A stretch of DNA of 64,000 nucleotides. Source: Pseudomonas huaxiensis (lineage in GTDB: Bacteria > Pseudomonadota > Gammaproteobacteria > Pseudomonadales > Pseudomonadaceae). The notes under the pieces were generated by a model. That model was not told the origin of the DNA. It saw only the letters and a list, made by a program, of their open reading frames with translations, and made no database searches. The translations under genes were made by a program, and so were the position numbers. Numbering within the stretch: position 1 is the first letter of the stretch; the number at the start of each line of letters is the position of its first letter. The stretch spans positions 34,792 to 98,791 of the forward strand of contig NZ_QKVL01000024.1 of assembly GCF_003231275.1 (NCBI RefSeq), given 5' to 3'. Positions 43,212 to 51,734 of this stretch are shown here, in pieces.

Positions 43212-44942
43212 TCAAGGCAGATCAGGCACCGGCGCTGCCCGCCCGGCATCCTGCTCATCCCGTCTGACCTTGTTGCGCCACAACCGGTACGCGCGGATCC
43301 CGGCGCGTACCGAGCCATACAGCAGATGGTTGTCCATCTCCCGCGCCAGGCCCGAGCGCACCAGCATCCTGAGGAAATTCCCGCGCGCCCGGGCGATGCC
43401 CATCTCGATACCCTGGGCCTTCAGCGTATCCCGCACTTCGCGCAGCGCCGCGATGCCGCTGACATCGATGGAACTTACCGCCTCGGCATCGAACAGCACG
43501 GCCTTCGGCTCAGGCTCGCGCTGCACGGCGTCGAGCAGGCGCATCTTGAAGTAGTCGGCGTTGAAGAACAGGATCGCGTCGTCGAAGCGGTACACCACCA
43601 GGCCCGGCACGGTGCGAGCGTCCTTGTGGCGACTGATGTCCACCTGGCCTTCGATGCCGGGTGCCCAGCCGAGCACCGCGTCGGTGGGTTGGTAGATGCT
43701 GTAGAGCAGGCGCAGGATCGCCAGGGTCACGGCGATGATGATCCCCGGCAACACGCCAACCCCGAGCACGCCGATGGTGGTGAACACACACAGGAAGAAT
43801 TCGAAGCGGCTCAGCGCCCAGATCTTGCGCAGCGACTGCACGTCGATCAGGCCCCAGCCAGCCATCAACAGCACCGCGCCCAGCGCCGCCTGCGGAATCC
43901 AGGCCATGGGCGTGGTGAAGAACATCAGGATCACGGCGATCACCAGCGCGGCGATGATGCCCACCAACTGGCTCTTGCCGCCGACCATGTCGTTGACTGC
44001 GGTACGCGAGTCGGCGCCGCTGATGGCGAAGCCCTGCGACACCCCGGCGGCCAGGTTCGAGACGCCCAGCGCAACGAATTCATGGTTGGCGTTGATCGCG
44101 TAGCCGTGCCGCGCGGCGAAACTGCGGGCGGTGAGCATGGCGCTACAGAAACTCACGGTGGCGATACCCAGGGCGTCGCGCAGCAGGCTTTTCATTTCTT
44201 CCAGCGAGGTCTGCGGCCAGGCCAGCTCCGGCATACCGCCGGGTACATGGCCGAGCACCGCGACGCCGTACTGGTCGAGGCCGAACACACCGGCGATCAG
44301 GGTGAACACCGCCACCGTCACCAGCGCCGAGGGCAGTTTGGGGTAGCGTCGTGGCAACCAGATCAGCATCGCCAGACCCGAGAGGCCGATGCTCAAGGTC
44401 AGCCATTGAATCTCGCCGACCCGCTCGAAGAAGTTGATCAGGCTGAGGATGAAGCCGTTGCCCTCGATCTTGAAGCCCACCACCTTGCCCAGTTGCCCGG
44501 CGAGCAGGCTCAGGCCGATACCGTTGAGGTAGCCGATCAGAATGGGGCGCGAGAAGAAGCTGGCGATGAACCCGGCCCGCGCCACCCCCGCGGCGATCAG
44601 CATCAGCCCCACCAGCACCGTGACCACCACCGACAACTGCATCAGCCGTTGCGGATCGCCCATGGCCAGTGGCGCGATCGCCCCGGCGACCATGGCGCAG
44701 GTGGCCGCATCCGGGCCGACCATCAACTGCCGCGAACTGCCCACCAGCGCGTAAACGATCATCGGCAGGATGCACGCATACAGGCCCACCTGCGGCGGCA
44801 GGCCGGCGATCTGCGCGTAGGCGATGGCGATGGGAATCTGGATGGCGGCAACCGAAAGGCCAGCCTGCACGTCCGGGCGGAACCACTCGCGACGGTAATG
44901 CAGCAGGTTGGCCAGGCCCGGAAGCCAGCGGGAAAGAAACAT
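43212..44942 (-). CDS. SulP-family anion transporter with STAS domain
   Basis: A 576-residue SLC26/SulP transporter. The membrane domain of about 14 helices begins LRYRREW-like and contains GLYACILPMIVYALVGSSRQL (the conserved sulfate-transporter signature) and AISGADSRTAVNDMVGGKSQL. A C-terminal STAS domain (about 440-545; AVLFDAEAVSSIDVSGIAAL) has the phospho-serine-like DVSG motif. AGGA precedes the ATG at 44942. The substrate may be sulfate, bicarbonate or a dicarboxylate; no carbonic anhydrase or sulfur gene is adjacent. Confidence 0.9.
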   Translation of the reverse strand: MFLSRWLPGLANLLHYRREWFRPDVQAGLSVAAIQIPIAIAYAQIAGLPPQVGLYACILPMIVYALVGSSRQLMVGPDAATCAMVAGAIAPLAMGDPQRLMQLSVVVTVLVGLMLIAAGVARAGFIASFFSRPILIGYLNGIGLSLLAGQLGKVVGFKIEGNGFILSLINFFERVGEIQWLTLSIGLSGLAMLIWLPRRYPKLPSALVTVAVFTLIAGVFGLDQYGVAVLGHVPGGMPELAWPQTSLEEMKSLLRDALGIATVSFCSAMLTARSFAARHGYAINANHEFVALGVSNLAAGVSQGFAISGADSRTAVNDMVGGKSQLVGIIAALVIAVILMFFTTPMAWIPQAALGAVLLMAGWGLIDVQSLRKIWALSRFEFFLCVFTTIGVLGVGVLPGIIIAVTLAILRLLYSIYQPTDAVLGWAPGIEGQVDISRHKDARTVPGLVVYRFDDAILFFNADYFKMRLLDAVQREPEPKAVLFDAEAVSSIDVSGIAALREVRDTLKAQGIEMGIARARGNFLRMLVRSGLAREMDNHLLYGSVRAGIRAYRLWRNKVRRDEQDAGRAAPVPDLP

Positions 44943-45099
44943 GATCAGGTCCTTTTGATGTATCGGGCAGACACAAGCGCAATACCTTGACGCCCGGCGC
45001 GTCCTTGGGGGACGGTCGGGGTCGTGGTCGGCATTTGGCCAGCATCCTATACCCTGAACAGTTGTGAGGCCAATCTGAAGCGGTTGTTGTGGTCTCTCT

Positions 45100-45201
45100 G
45101 GCCTCATCGCTGCGGTTCGGCGCCCCGACAAGCCAGCTCCCACAGTTTCAGAACCTTGTGGGAGCTGGCTTGTCGGGGCGCCGAACCGCAGCGATGAGGC
45201 C
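45100..45201. repeat. Long perfect REP palindrome
   Basis: Arms of about 40 bases (GGCCTCATCGCTGCGGTTCG through CCCACA) are exactly inverted around a loop of about 17 bases. This is the longest REP hairpin in the window, between the CDF and SulP genes. Confidence 0.93.
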
Positions 45202-45216
45202 CTAAAAATCACCCCA

Positions 45217-46164
45217 TCACTCCGCCCACTCCGGATCCCCGGTGAACACCACCGTCAACCACCGATCCGGTCCTTCTCCGCCAATGGCATTGCCGATCTC
45301 ATCCCGCCACGCGTCCCACTCGGCAATGTTCCGGGCGGGCATGGTCCGGGGGACAATGAAGTACAGCTCGATTTCCCGCGACCGCCCGACCTTCGCCACA
45401 TAAGCCCGATACGACAGCATGCTGTGCCGCTCGACAAAGGCCTGGGCGACTTCATCGACGTGCTGCTTCAAATCGGCCGGGGTCACCAGGAACATGTCCG
45501 CCAGCGCCTGGCGCACCACCGATATCGGCATCGGGATGATCACCACGCAGACCAGCGCCAACACCGCCGGGTCGATATACGGCGACAGCCATTCCCAGCG
45601 CGTGCCCTGGACCGCAAGGCCAAAGCAGAAGGCGATCAGCAACGCCGCGGTGATGCTTGCCGACATCACCCAGCCTTTCACGTCCATCGCCACGAAGTCC
45701 GAGCGGATCTTGCGGTTGGCGCGGGCTTCGAGGATGGCGATGGCCAGGCAGGCACTCACGGTGACCACGGCGTAGATCAGCGCCACGCCGAACTCCAGGT
45801 CTCGCCCGCCTTCGAGCAGGCTGCTCACGGCGTTGATCAGCGCATACAGCGCCACGCCGGTCAGGAGGATGCCGTTGAGCGCCAGGACCATTGGTTCCAG
45901 GTGCCAAAAGCCCATGGTGAAACGCTCGCGCAACTTGCGTGACATGCGTTCGGTGCGGGTGTGGGCAGTGATCAGCTTGACCACCACAAGGGACAAGCCG
46001 CTCATGCTGGCATCGACCATCGAATAGACGCCATCGAAGACGATGGAGAACGAGCCTGAGGCGAGGCCGAAGCCAATGCCGATTGCGGCGATGAATAAAG
46101 TGACGACGATGGACGTGCGCAGCACGCCCTGTTCGCTCGTCAGGTCAAAAAAGCGCGTACCCAT
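45217..46164 (-). CDS. CDF-superfamily cation transporter with degenerate metal site
   Basis: A 315-residue protein with six TM helices and a C-terminal cytoplasmic domain (about 220-315), the cation-diffusion-facilitator layout. Site-A ligands are altered. TM2 reads D44-G-V-Y47-S-M-V-D51, where the family usually has H/D-x-x-x-D. TM5 reads D161-V-K-G-W165, where HxxxD is usual. Two of the four ligands are thus non-coordinating (Tyr, Trp). It may transport another ion or be a non-transporting relative. It follows the chemoreceptor gene on the same strand after 64 bases. Confidence 0.8.
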   Translation of the reverse strand: MGTRFFDLTSEQGVLRTSIVVTLFIAAIGIGFGLASGSFSIVFDGVYSMVDASMSGLSLVVVKLITAHTRTERMSRKLRERFTMGFWHLEPMVLALNGILLTGVALYALINAVSSLLEGGRDLEFGVALIYAVVTVSACLAIAILEARANRKIRSDFVAMDVKGWVMSASITAALLIAFCFGLAVQGTRWEWLSPYIDPAVLALVCVVIIPMPISVVRQALADMFLVTPADLKQHVDEVAQAFVERHSMLSYRAYVAKVGRSREIELYFIVPRTMPARNIAEWDAWRDEIGNAIGGEGPDRWLTVVFTGDPEWAE

Positions 46165-46228
46165 CTAATGGGGCTCCCATGATTGCCGGGCGTCCACCAC
46201 GGCACGCCCGTTTTTTGCTGGTCATATC

Positions 46229-48355
46229 CTAGACCCGGAATTGCTCCATCAAAGCTTGTTGTTGATTGGCCAGGCGATTCAAGGCTTGGCTGATGCGCGC
46301 CGACTCATCGGCCTGACCGGACAGCGACTCGGTCACGTCGCGAATTCCGGCGACGTTGCGGTTGACCTCTTCGGCCACCGCGCTCTGTTCTTCGGCGGCC
46401 GAGGCGATCTGCAGGTTCATGTCGCTGATCACCGTCACCGCGTCGCCGACCCGTTGCAGCGCGGGTACCGCCTGCTCCATCCGGGTGGCGCTGTCCTTGG
46501 CCTGGCGCTGGCCTTCGTGCATGGCGTCGACCACGTCCTGGGTGCCGAGCTGCAACGCCTCGATCACATGGCGAATCTCCTCCACCGAGACCTGGGTGCG
46601 CTGGGCGAGGTTGCGTACTTCGTCGGCGACCACGGCAAAGCCACGACCCGCTTCACCAGCGCGGGCGGCCTCAATGGCGGCATTGAGCGCCAGCAGGTTG
46701 GTCTGTTCGGCGATGGCGCGGATCACGTCGAGTACGGAGCCGATTTCTTCACTGCGTCCGGCCAGGGCGCGGACCCGGTCCATGGCCAGGTCCATGTCGG
46801 TGGCCAGCCGGTCGATCGACTCGCGGGTGATCGCCACCAGTTCCAGGCCCTCGCGGGTTGCCTGGTCGGCGCCGCGCGCGGCATGGGCTGCTTGCGAGGC
46901 GTTGTGGGCGACGTCATGGGCAGTGGCGCTCATTTCGTTGGCGGCGGTGGCGACCTGTTCGATTTCCCGTTGTTGTAGCTGCATGCCACCGCTGGTCTGG
47001 CTGGCGATGGCGGCGGACTGGTCGGCGGTGCCGCGGGCCTCGTGCAGTGATGCTTTGACCTGGATGATCACCGGCTGGAGTTTGTCGAGAAAACGGTTGA
47101 ACCAGCCGCTCAACTGGCCCAGTTCGTCTTCACGGGTGTAGTTCAGGCGCTGGGTCAGGTCGCCTTCGCCGCTGGCAATGTCGCGCAGTCGCTCAGACAC
47201 CGCGAGGATCGGCCGGGTGACGCTGCGGGCGGTCAGCCAGACCAGCAGCAGGCCGACCACGGCGGCGGCGATGGCGATCAACAGGCTAGTGAGGTTGGCC
47301 GCCTGGTTGTGCGCGTCGAGGCGTTCATTGAGAGCGATGGCGGGTGCTTGCAGTACCGCTTCCGGTACCTCCAGCAGCACCTGCCATGGCGCCGCGCCGG
47401 GAATGGGCGCGAAGGGGCGGGTGATGTGCATGTCGCCACCTTCCAGACGCTCGACTGCCTTGCCGGAGCGGATCGCCGTTACCAGTTCGCCTGCCTGCGT
47501 GCCGAAGGCCTGTTCCAGGGTCTTGCTCAATTGCGTGGCGTCGCGGCTGTACCCGGCCAGCAGGCCGGCGGGGCTGACGATGCTGACCTGGCCCTGGCCG
47601 TCGAACAGCTCCTTGCGGCTGTCCTGGCTCAGTTGCTGCAGATTGTCGAGGCCGATATCCAGGCCGATCACGCCGATGACCTTGCCGTCTTCCAGCAGGG
47701 GCAGGGCGATGCTGGTCATCAATACCTGACGGCCGTTGACCTCGTCGAAATAGGGATCGAGCACGCAGGCCCGCGCGGTATCCAGCGGGCAGGTAAGCCA
47801 GCGGTTGTAGGGCGAACCGTTGGCGGCGGTGCTGGTGTCGGCCAGCATTGATTCGGGCATCGCTTCCGATTCCAGGTTGCCGGGATTGGGCTGCGACCAA
47901 TACAGCGAGAAGCGCCCGCTGTCGTTGCTGCCCAGGCTGTCCTGGCCGACGAAGCGGGCATCCTGATGGTCCAGCGCGCCGGGCTGGAACACCAGATACA
48001 GGCCGATCAGGTCGGAGTTGCCGGCCAGGGCGGTGCGCGTCTGGCTGACCAGCTCACTGCGCAGGTCGGCATCGCCGCGGGCCTTGAGGACCTGGACCAG
48101 GCGGGCGAAACCATTGCCGTACTGCCAGGCATCCATGAAGTAACGCTGGATCCGCAGTGCCTGGGTTTCGCCGTGGGCTTGCAGGCGCAGGCGGGCGTTA
48201 TGGTCGAGCAGCTCGGTGTTGGCCGCGAACACCTGCTCCGCGCTGCGCCGGGCCTGGGTCAGCGAGGTGAGCATCAGGAACACGATGATGGCCGAAACGC
48301 ACAGGCCGGTAAGGAGAATGATCTTCCACTGAATGGAGAAGCGGCGCAGGAGCAT
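46229..48355 (-). CDS. Methyl-accepting chemotaxis receptor, TlpQ/McpU-like (polyamine type)
   Basis: A 708-residue membrane chemoreceptor. TM1 (about 12-32) is followed by a large double-Cache sensor (35-370; 'SLGSNDSGRFSLYWSQ' and 'VIGLDIGLDNLQQLSQD'), TM2 (about 380-400), HAMP, and a signalling domain with the invariant tip IAEQTNLLALNAAIEAARAGE. The Cache region resembles P. aeruginosa TlpQ and P. putida McpU, which bind putrescine and histamine (from memory). The gene directly follows a PuuP-like putrescine permease, supporting a polyamine ligand. The start at 48355 has AAGGA upstream; the earlier start at 48385 is weaker. Confidence 0.85.
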   Translation of the reverse strand: MLLRRFSIQWKIILLTGLCVSAIIVFLMLTSLTQARRSAEQVFAANTELLDHNARLRLQAHGETQALRIQRYFMDAWQYGNGFARLVQVLKARGDADLRSELVSQTRTALAGNSDLIGLYLVFQPGALDHQDARFVGQDSLGSNDSGRFSLYWSQPNPGNLESEAMPESMLADTSTAANGSPYNRWLTCPLDTARACVLDPYFDEVNGRQVLMTSIALPLLEDGKVIGVIGLDIGLDNLQQLSQDSRKELFDGQGQVSIVSPAGLLAGYSRDATQLSKTLEQAFGTQAGELVTAIRSGKAVERLEGGDMHITRPFAPIPGAAPWQVLLEVPEAVLQAPAIALNERLDAHNQAANLTSLLIAIAAAVVGLLLVWLTARSVTRPILAVSERLRDIASGEGDLTQRLNYTREDELGQLSGWFNRFLDKLQPVIIQVKASLHEARGTADQSAAIASQTSGGMQLQQREIEQVATAANEMSATAHDVAHNASQAAHAARGADQATREGLELVAITRESIDRLATDMDLAMDRVRALAGRSEEIGSVLDVIRAIAEQTNLLALNAAIEAARAGEAGRGFAVVADEVRNLAQRTQVSVEEIRHVIEALQLGTQDVVDAMHEGQRQAKDSATRMEQAVPALQRVGDAVTVISDMNLQIASAAEEQSAVAEEVNRNVAGIRDVTESLSGQADESARISQALNRLANQQQALMEQFRV

Positions 48356-48382
48356 GGGGGTGATTTCCTTCTCGATCATGAG

Positions 48383-48408
48383 CAACGCCCGCTCAGTGGC
48401 GGGCGTTG
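48383..48408. terminator. Hairpin between puuP-like and chemoreceptor genes
   Basis: CAACGCCCGC-tcagtg-GCGGGCGTTG is a perfect 10-bp stem in the 66-base gap. No T-tract follows on the minus strand, so it may attenuate or stabilise rather than terminate transcription. Confidence 0.5.
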
Positions 48409-48421
48409 TCGACGGGCTGGC

Positions 48422-49774
48422 TCATTCGGCGATGTAGGTGGGCGGCGCAACCCGGAAAGACTTGGTCAGCCAGGTCAGGTAGAACACCCCGAACAATGCC
48501 CAGGCGCCGCCGAACAGCAGCGAGTGTTCGTCGAGGTCAAGCCAGAGCATGGCGATGATGCAAAAGCCGATGGTGGGCAGGACCAGGTACTTGAGCTTGT
48601 TGGCCAACCCCTGATTGCGCCCTTCGCGCAGGTAGCAGTGGTTGATCACCGAGAGGTTGACGAAGCTGAAGGCCACCAGCGCGCCGAAGTTGATCACCGA
48701 AGTGGCGGTCACCAGGTCGAAGAAGATCGCCGACAGGGCAATGAAACCAACGATGGCGATGTTCAGCACCGGTGTCTTGAAACGTGGGTGCAGGCGCGCG
48801 AAGACGTTGTGCGGGATGACTTTGTCGCGGCCCATGACGAACAGCAGGCGCGACACGCTGGCCTGGGAGGCCAGCCCCGAGGCGATGGTGTTGATCACCG
48901 TGCAGGCGATGAAGATCGACTGGAACAGCTTGCCGCCGACATAGAGGGCGATTTCCGGCAGGGCGGCTTCGTGGTCATGGAAGCGGTCCATGGTCGGGAA
49001 GTAGGACTGGATGAAGAACGACATGAGGATGAACACCACCCCGCCGATCAGGGCGATCAGGAAGATCGCGCGCGGGATGACTTTCTCCGGCTGGTGGGTT
49101 TCTTCCGAGAGCGTGGTGACCGCATCGAAGCCCAGAAACGAGAAACAGAGAATGGTCGCCCCGGCCATCAGCGCGCTGAACTGGGTTTTCTCGTCGGCGA
49201 ACGGGGTCAGCGACCAGGCTGTGCCCAGGCCTTCGCCCTGGTGCAGGCCGCGCAGGCAGAGGTAAACGAACACCGCCATGATCAGAATCTGCACGGCGAC
49301 GAACAGCGTGTTGAAGTTCGCCACCAGATTGATGCTGCGCATGTTGACCAGGCTGATCAGCGTGACGAAGCCCGCCACCCAGATCCACTCCGGCACTTCC
49401 GGGAACATCGCCGACAAGTAGAGCTTGGCGAGGAGCGCGTTGACCATCGGCAGCAGCAGGTAATCCAGCAGCGACGACCAGCCGACGAGGAAGCCGACAT
49501 AGGGGTTGATTGCCCGTTGAGTGTAGGTGTACGCCGAGCCGGACTGCGGGAAACGTCGCACCAGCGTGCCGTAGCTCACCGCCGTGAAAAGGATGCCGAG
49601 CAGGGCCAGGACATAGGCGCTGGGAACGTGGCCGGCAGTGATACCGGACACGATGCCGAAGGTATCGAACACCGTCATCGGCGCGATATACGCAAGGCCG
49701 ATGACCACCACCTGCCAGAGGCGAAGGGACTTGCGCAGTTGGACGTTGCCGGCACTGCTGTGTTCAGGCTGCAT
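48422..49774 (-). CDS. puuP: PuuP-like putrescine/amine permease (APC family)
   Basis: A 450-residue APC-superfamily symporter with 12 TM helices. Blocks such as LRLWQVVVIGLAYIAPMTVF, 'CFSFLGFDAVTTLSEET' and 'YVGGKLFQSIFIACTVIN' match E. coli PuuP position by position over most of the length. It would import putrescine or a related amine with proton symport. No other puu genes are adjacent. The following gene on the same strand is a polyamine-type chemoreceptor, making a transport-plus-taxis pair. Confidence 0.86.
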   Translation of the reverse strand: MQPEHSSAGNVQLRKSLRLWQVVVIGLAYIAPMTVFDTFGIVSGITAGHVPSAYVLALLGILFTAVSYGTLVRRFPQSGSAYTYTQRAINPYVGFLVGWSSLLDYLLLPMVNALLAKLYLSAMFPEVPEWIWVAGFVTLISLVNMRSINLVANFNTLFVAVQILIMAVFVYLCLRGLHQGEGLGTAWSLTPFADEKTQFSALMAGATILCFSFLGFDAVTTLSEETHQPEKVIPRAIFLIALIGGVVFILMSFFIQSYFPTMDRFHDHEAALPEIALYVGGKLFQSIFIACTVINTIASGLASQASVSRLLFVMGRDKVIPHNVFARLHPRFKTPVLNIAIVGFIALSAIFFDLVTATSVINFGALVAFSFVNLSVINHCYLREGRNQGLANKLKYLVLPTIGFCIIAMLWLDLDEHSLLFGGAWALFGVFYLTWLTKSFRVAPPTYIAE

Positions 49775-50305
49775 GGGGGCGATGCTCCTGAAGCAGGACG
49801 ACGGGTACGGTGCGCGACGGGCACGGCAAGGTTGGGCGGATCAGCTCCATGTTGTTTACCTTTTATGGCGGAGCGGAAATGGGCGCGGACAAGGCGCCGG
49901 TGTCAGGTTTTGCAGGGCCGGAACGACGAAGGCGGTGCGTGTGGGCAAGGGCGGACGGGCGTCATGATGGCGGCGGCGCTGTTCTTCTTCGTTTATCGGG
50001 CGCAGGGCAAGGTGTGAAAAATAAGAAACGAAGGGGCGGTAGCGTGTCAAGTAAAACGCTACATTATTTTTATTTCATGAATATTTATCGAGATTTTTTG
50101 TATTTTTTCGGTGTTGATCCGGCTTTTACGCCTGATTGTCGATTTTGATGTTCGTAAAAATTTACGTAGTTGGCAGGGTTTTTTAATCAGAGAGCGTAGA
50201 ACAGGTCGACGCGAATGCGTCTGGAGTTCGGGTGGTTCGCGAGGATTTGAATCAGGAGGAGTGCAGCGCAGGAAGGGCGGAACGTGGGGCGGGTGTTGGG
50301 GAATC
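49775..50305. other. Gene-free region, AT-rich at its right side (531 bases)
   Basis: It lies between the puuP start and the tRNA. The left 200 bases are of ordinary composition and presumably contain the puuP promoter. From about 50020 to 50170 the sequence becomes markedly AT-rich (long T and A runs), unlike the rest of the window. No credible frame or RNA was found. Confidence 0.6.
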
Positions 50306-50379
50306 TGGAGCGGGTGAAGGGAATCGAACCCTCGTTATCAGCTTGGGAAGCTGGAGTAATGCCATTATACGACACCCGC
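50306..50379 (-). tRNA. glyU: tRNA-Gly (CCC anticodon)
   Basis: The 74 bases include an encoded CCA end. The acceptor stem GCGGGTG pairs with CACCCGC, and the anticodon loop TTCCCAA gives anticodon CCC. The T-arm GAGGG-TTCGATT-CCCTT is canonical. The identity follows from the loop sequence and resemblance to E. coli glyU. Confidence 0.97.
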
Positions 50380-50526
50380 GCAGGCCGACTTTTTACCAGA
50401 ACCGTGAAACGATTTGAAGCTTTATCCGTGAATCGTGCGTGCGACCTGTAGCGACAGGGCGATGATCTTCAGTTTGCCTGGCAGGGCAATCGATACCGCT
50501 GGCTGTGCTACAGGTGCCCGTTTCCC

Positions 50527-51411
50527 TCAGATGGCCAGTGCATGCTGGCCCTGTACAGGCTGGTAACGCAGGCGTTGTTCGCGTTGCGTCGGCTTGAGGA
50601 AGTTCAGCAGCACGTCGCGGGTGTCGCGGCAGGCCGACTTGTTTTCCATGTCGAGGAAGTGCCCGGCACTGCGGATCTCGCTGAAGTGCGAGTTGCGCAC
50701 GTGGCGGCCAAACTGCCGTGCATCGTCGGTGGTGGTGTACTCATCCCATTCGCCATTGACGAACAGCACCGGAATATCGATGGCCCGGGCCGAACTCAGC
50801 GCTTTCTCCAGGTCGTGGTCGAGCACCTGGTGGATGTGGAAGTGCATCTGCGCGTATTCGTGGTTGTCCAGGCTGCTGACGTGCCGGTAGTTGAAACGCT
50901 TGAACAGCGGCGGCAGGTACTTGCCGATGGTGTCGTTGACCAGATTGCCGACCTGATAGCGGTCGCAGTCCTTGAGGAACCGTGACCCGCGTTGCAGGTA
51001 GTCGCGCATCGGTTCGTTGATTACCGGCGAGAACGAACTGACCACTGCCCGCTCGATGCGCCGTGGCTTGTGCGCCAGGGCCATGAGGGTGCAGGCGCCG
51101 CCCCACGAGAAGGACATGACCTGGTCGGCGCCGAAGTGGTCGATCAGTTCCAGCAGGATCTGCCCTTCGGTTTCCTTGGTCAGCAGCCTTTCGTGGCGGT
51201 TGTGCGGCTTGGACTTGCCGGCATACGGCTGGTCGTAGAGCACAACGTTGAATTGCGGGTGCAGATTGCGCACGGTCTGCGAGAAAGAAGCCGTGGTAGC
51301 CAGCGAGCCGTTGATCAGGATGATCGTTTTCTCGGCTTCTTGCGAACGATAGAACTCCGTGTAAACCCGGTACTGCCCCTGTATATCCAGCACAGCAATT
51401 TCTGGCCTCAT
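50527..51411 (-). CDS. phaG: (R)-3-hydroxyacyl-ACP:CoA transferase/thioesterase PhaG
   Basis: A 294-residue alpha/beta-hydrolase that diverts 3-hydroxyacyl-ACP from fatty-acid synthesis to medium-chain polyhydroxyalkanoate precursors. Triad: S102 in FSWGGA, D223 in NGEWDEYTT, H251 in GHFLDME. The sequence follows P. putida PhaG nearly throughout (start MRPEIAVLDIQGQYRVYTEF; end ...QHALAI), which distinguishes it from RhlA. AGGAG precedes the ATG at 51411. A perfect palindrome lies about 210 bases upstream. It is the last gene of a leftward run but separated from rsuA by 323 bases, so it probably has its own promoter. Confidence 0.93.
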   Translation of the reverse strand: MRPEIAVLDIQGQYRVYTEFYRSQEAEKTIILINGSLATTASFSQTVRNLHPQFNVVLYDQPYAGKSKPHNRHERLLTKETEGQILLELIDHFGADQVMSFSWGGACTLMALAHKPRRIERAVVSSFSPVINEPMRDYLQRGSRFLKDCDRYQVGNLVNDTIGKYLPPLFKRFNYRHVSSLDNHEYAQMHFHIHQVLDHDLEKALSSARAIDIPVLFVNGEWDEYTTTDDARQFGRHVRNSHFSEIRSAGHFLDMENKSACRDTRDVLLNFLKPTQREQRLRYQPVQGQHALAI

Positions 51412-51734
51412 GTCATGGACTCCTGGCGCAAAAAAAGGGTATCCGTCCAAGCAAGCTTGCACGTTCTTTATGACAGGTAGGCATACGCCTGGAAGTGAAG
51501 CGAGGGGCCCTTGTCGATCCGATACCGGCTTGGTCGACGGGTGTTGTTCTTGGTGGGCAATTTGCAGGTCTCCTGCGCATCGAGGCACGGGTAGCCAGCA
51601 AAAAGGTGTCTTGGACTATGGATGTGACTGGTAAGTCACATGAAGACCGACGATTCGATTCAAGCAGCCCGTGGGCGATGCTGCAAGTGCCGTTCGGGCA
51701 ATTAATGAATTTTTTCTGTCGGACGCGGGGCGGT
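51412..51734. other. Gene-free promoter region of phaG (323 bases)
   Basis: It contains the AGGAG site of phaG, a long A-run (51434-51440) and the palindrome at 51622-51641. I saw no clear AlgU-type or sigma-70 promoter match and no additional gene. Confidence 0.55.
51622..51641. promoter_or_regulatory. Perfect 8-4-8 palindrome upstream of phaG
   Basis: ATGTGACT-GGTA-AGTCACAT has perfect 8-base arms. The TGTGA/TCACA halves resemble a Vfr/CRP site, but the spacer between them is 8 rather than 6 bases. Confidence 0.5.

Noticed and set aside
47966..50017. 683-codon plus-strand frame opposite puuP and the chemoreceptor
   Set aside because: It is extremely rich in Arg, Gln, Asp and His with no fold, typical of an antisense shadow.
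50306..50379. Integrated element at the tRNA-Gly gene
   Set aside because: No integrase, no duplicated tRNA end and ordinary housekeeping genes on both sides.
50527..51411. RhlA (rhamnolipid precursor synthase) for the alpha/beta-hydrolase
   Set aside because: The sequence follows PhaG over its whole length, including start and end; RhlA is only a relative and no rhlB is adjacent.
51622..51641. Vfr/CRP binding site
   Set aside because: The TGTGA and TCACA halves are separated by 8 bases, whereas CRP/Vfr sites need 6; kept only as an unassigned palindrome.
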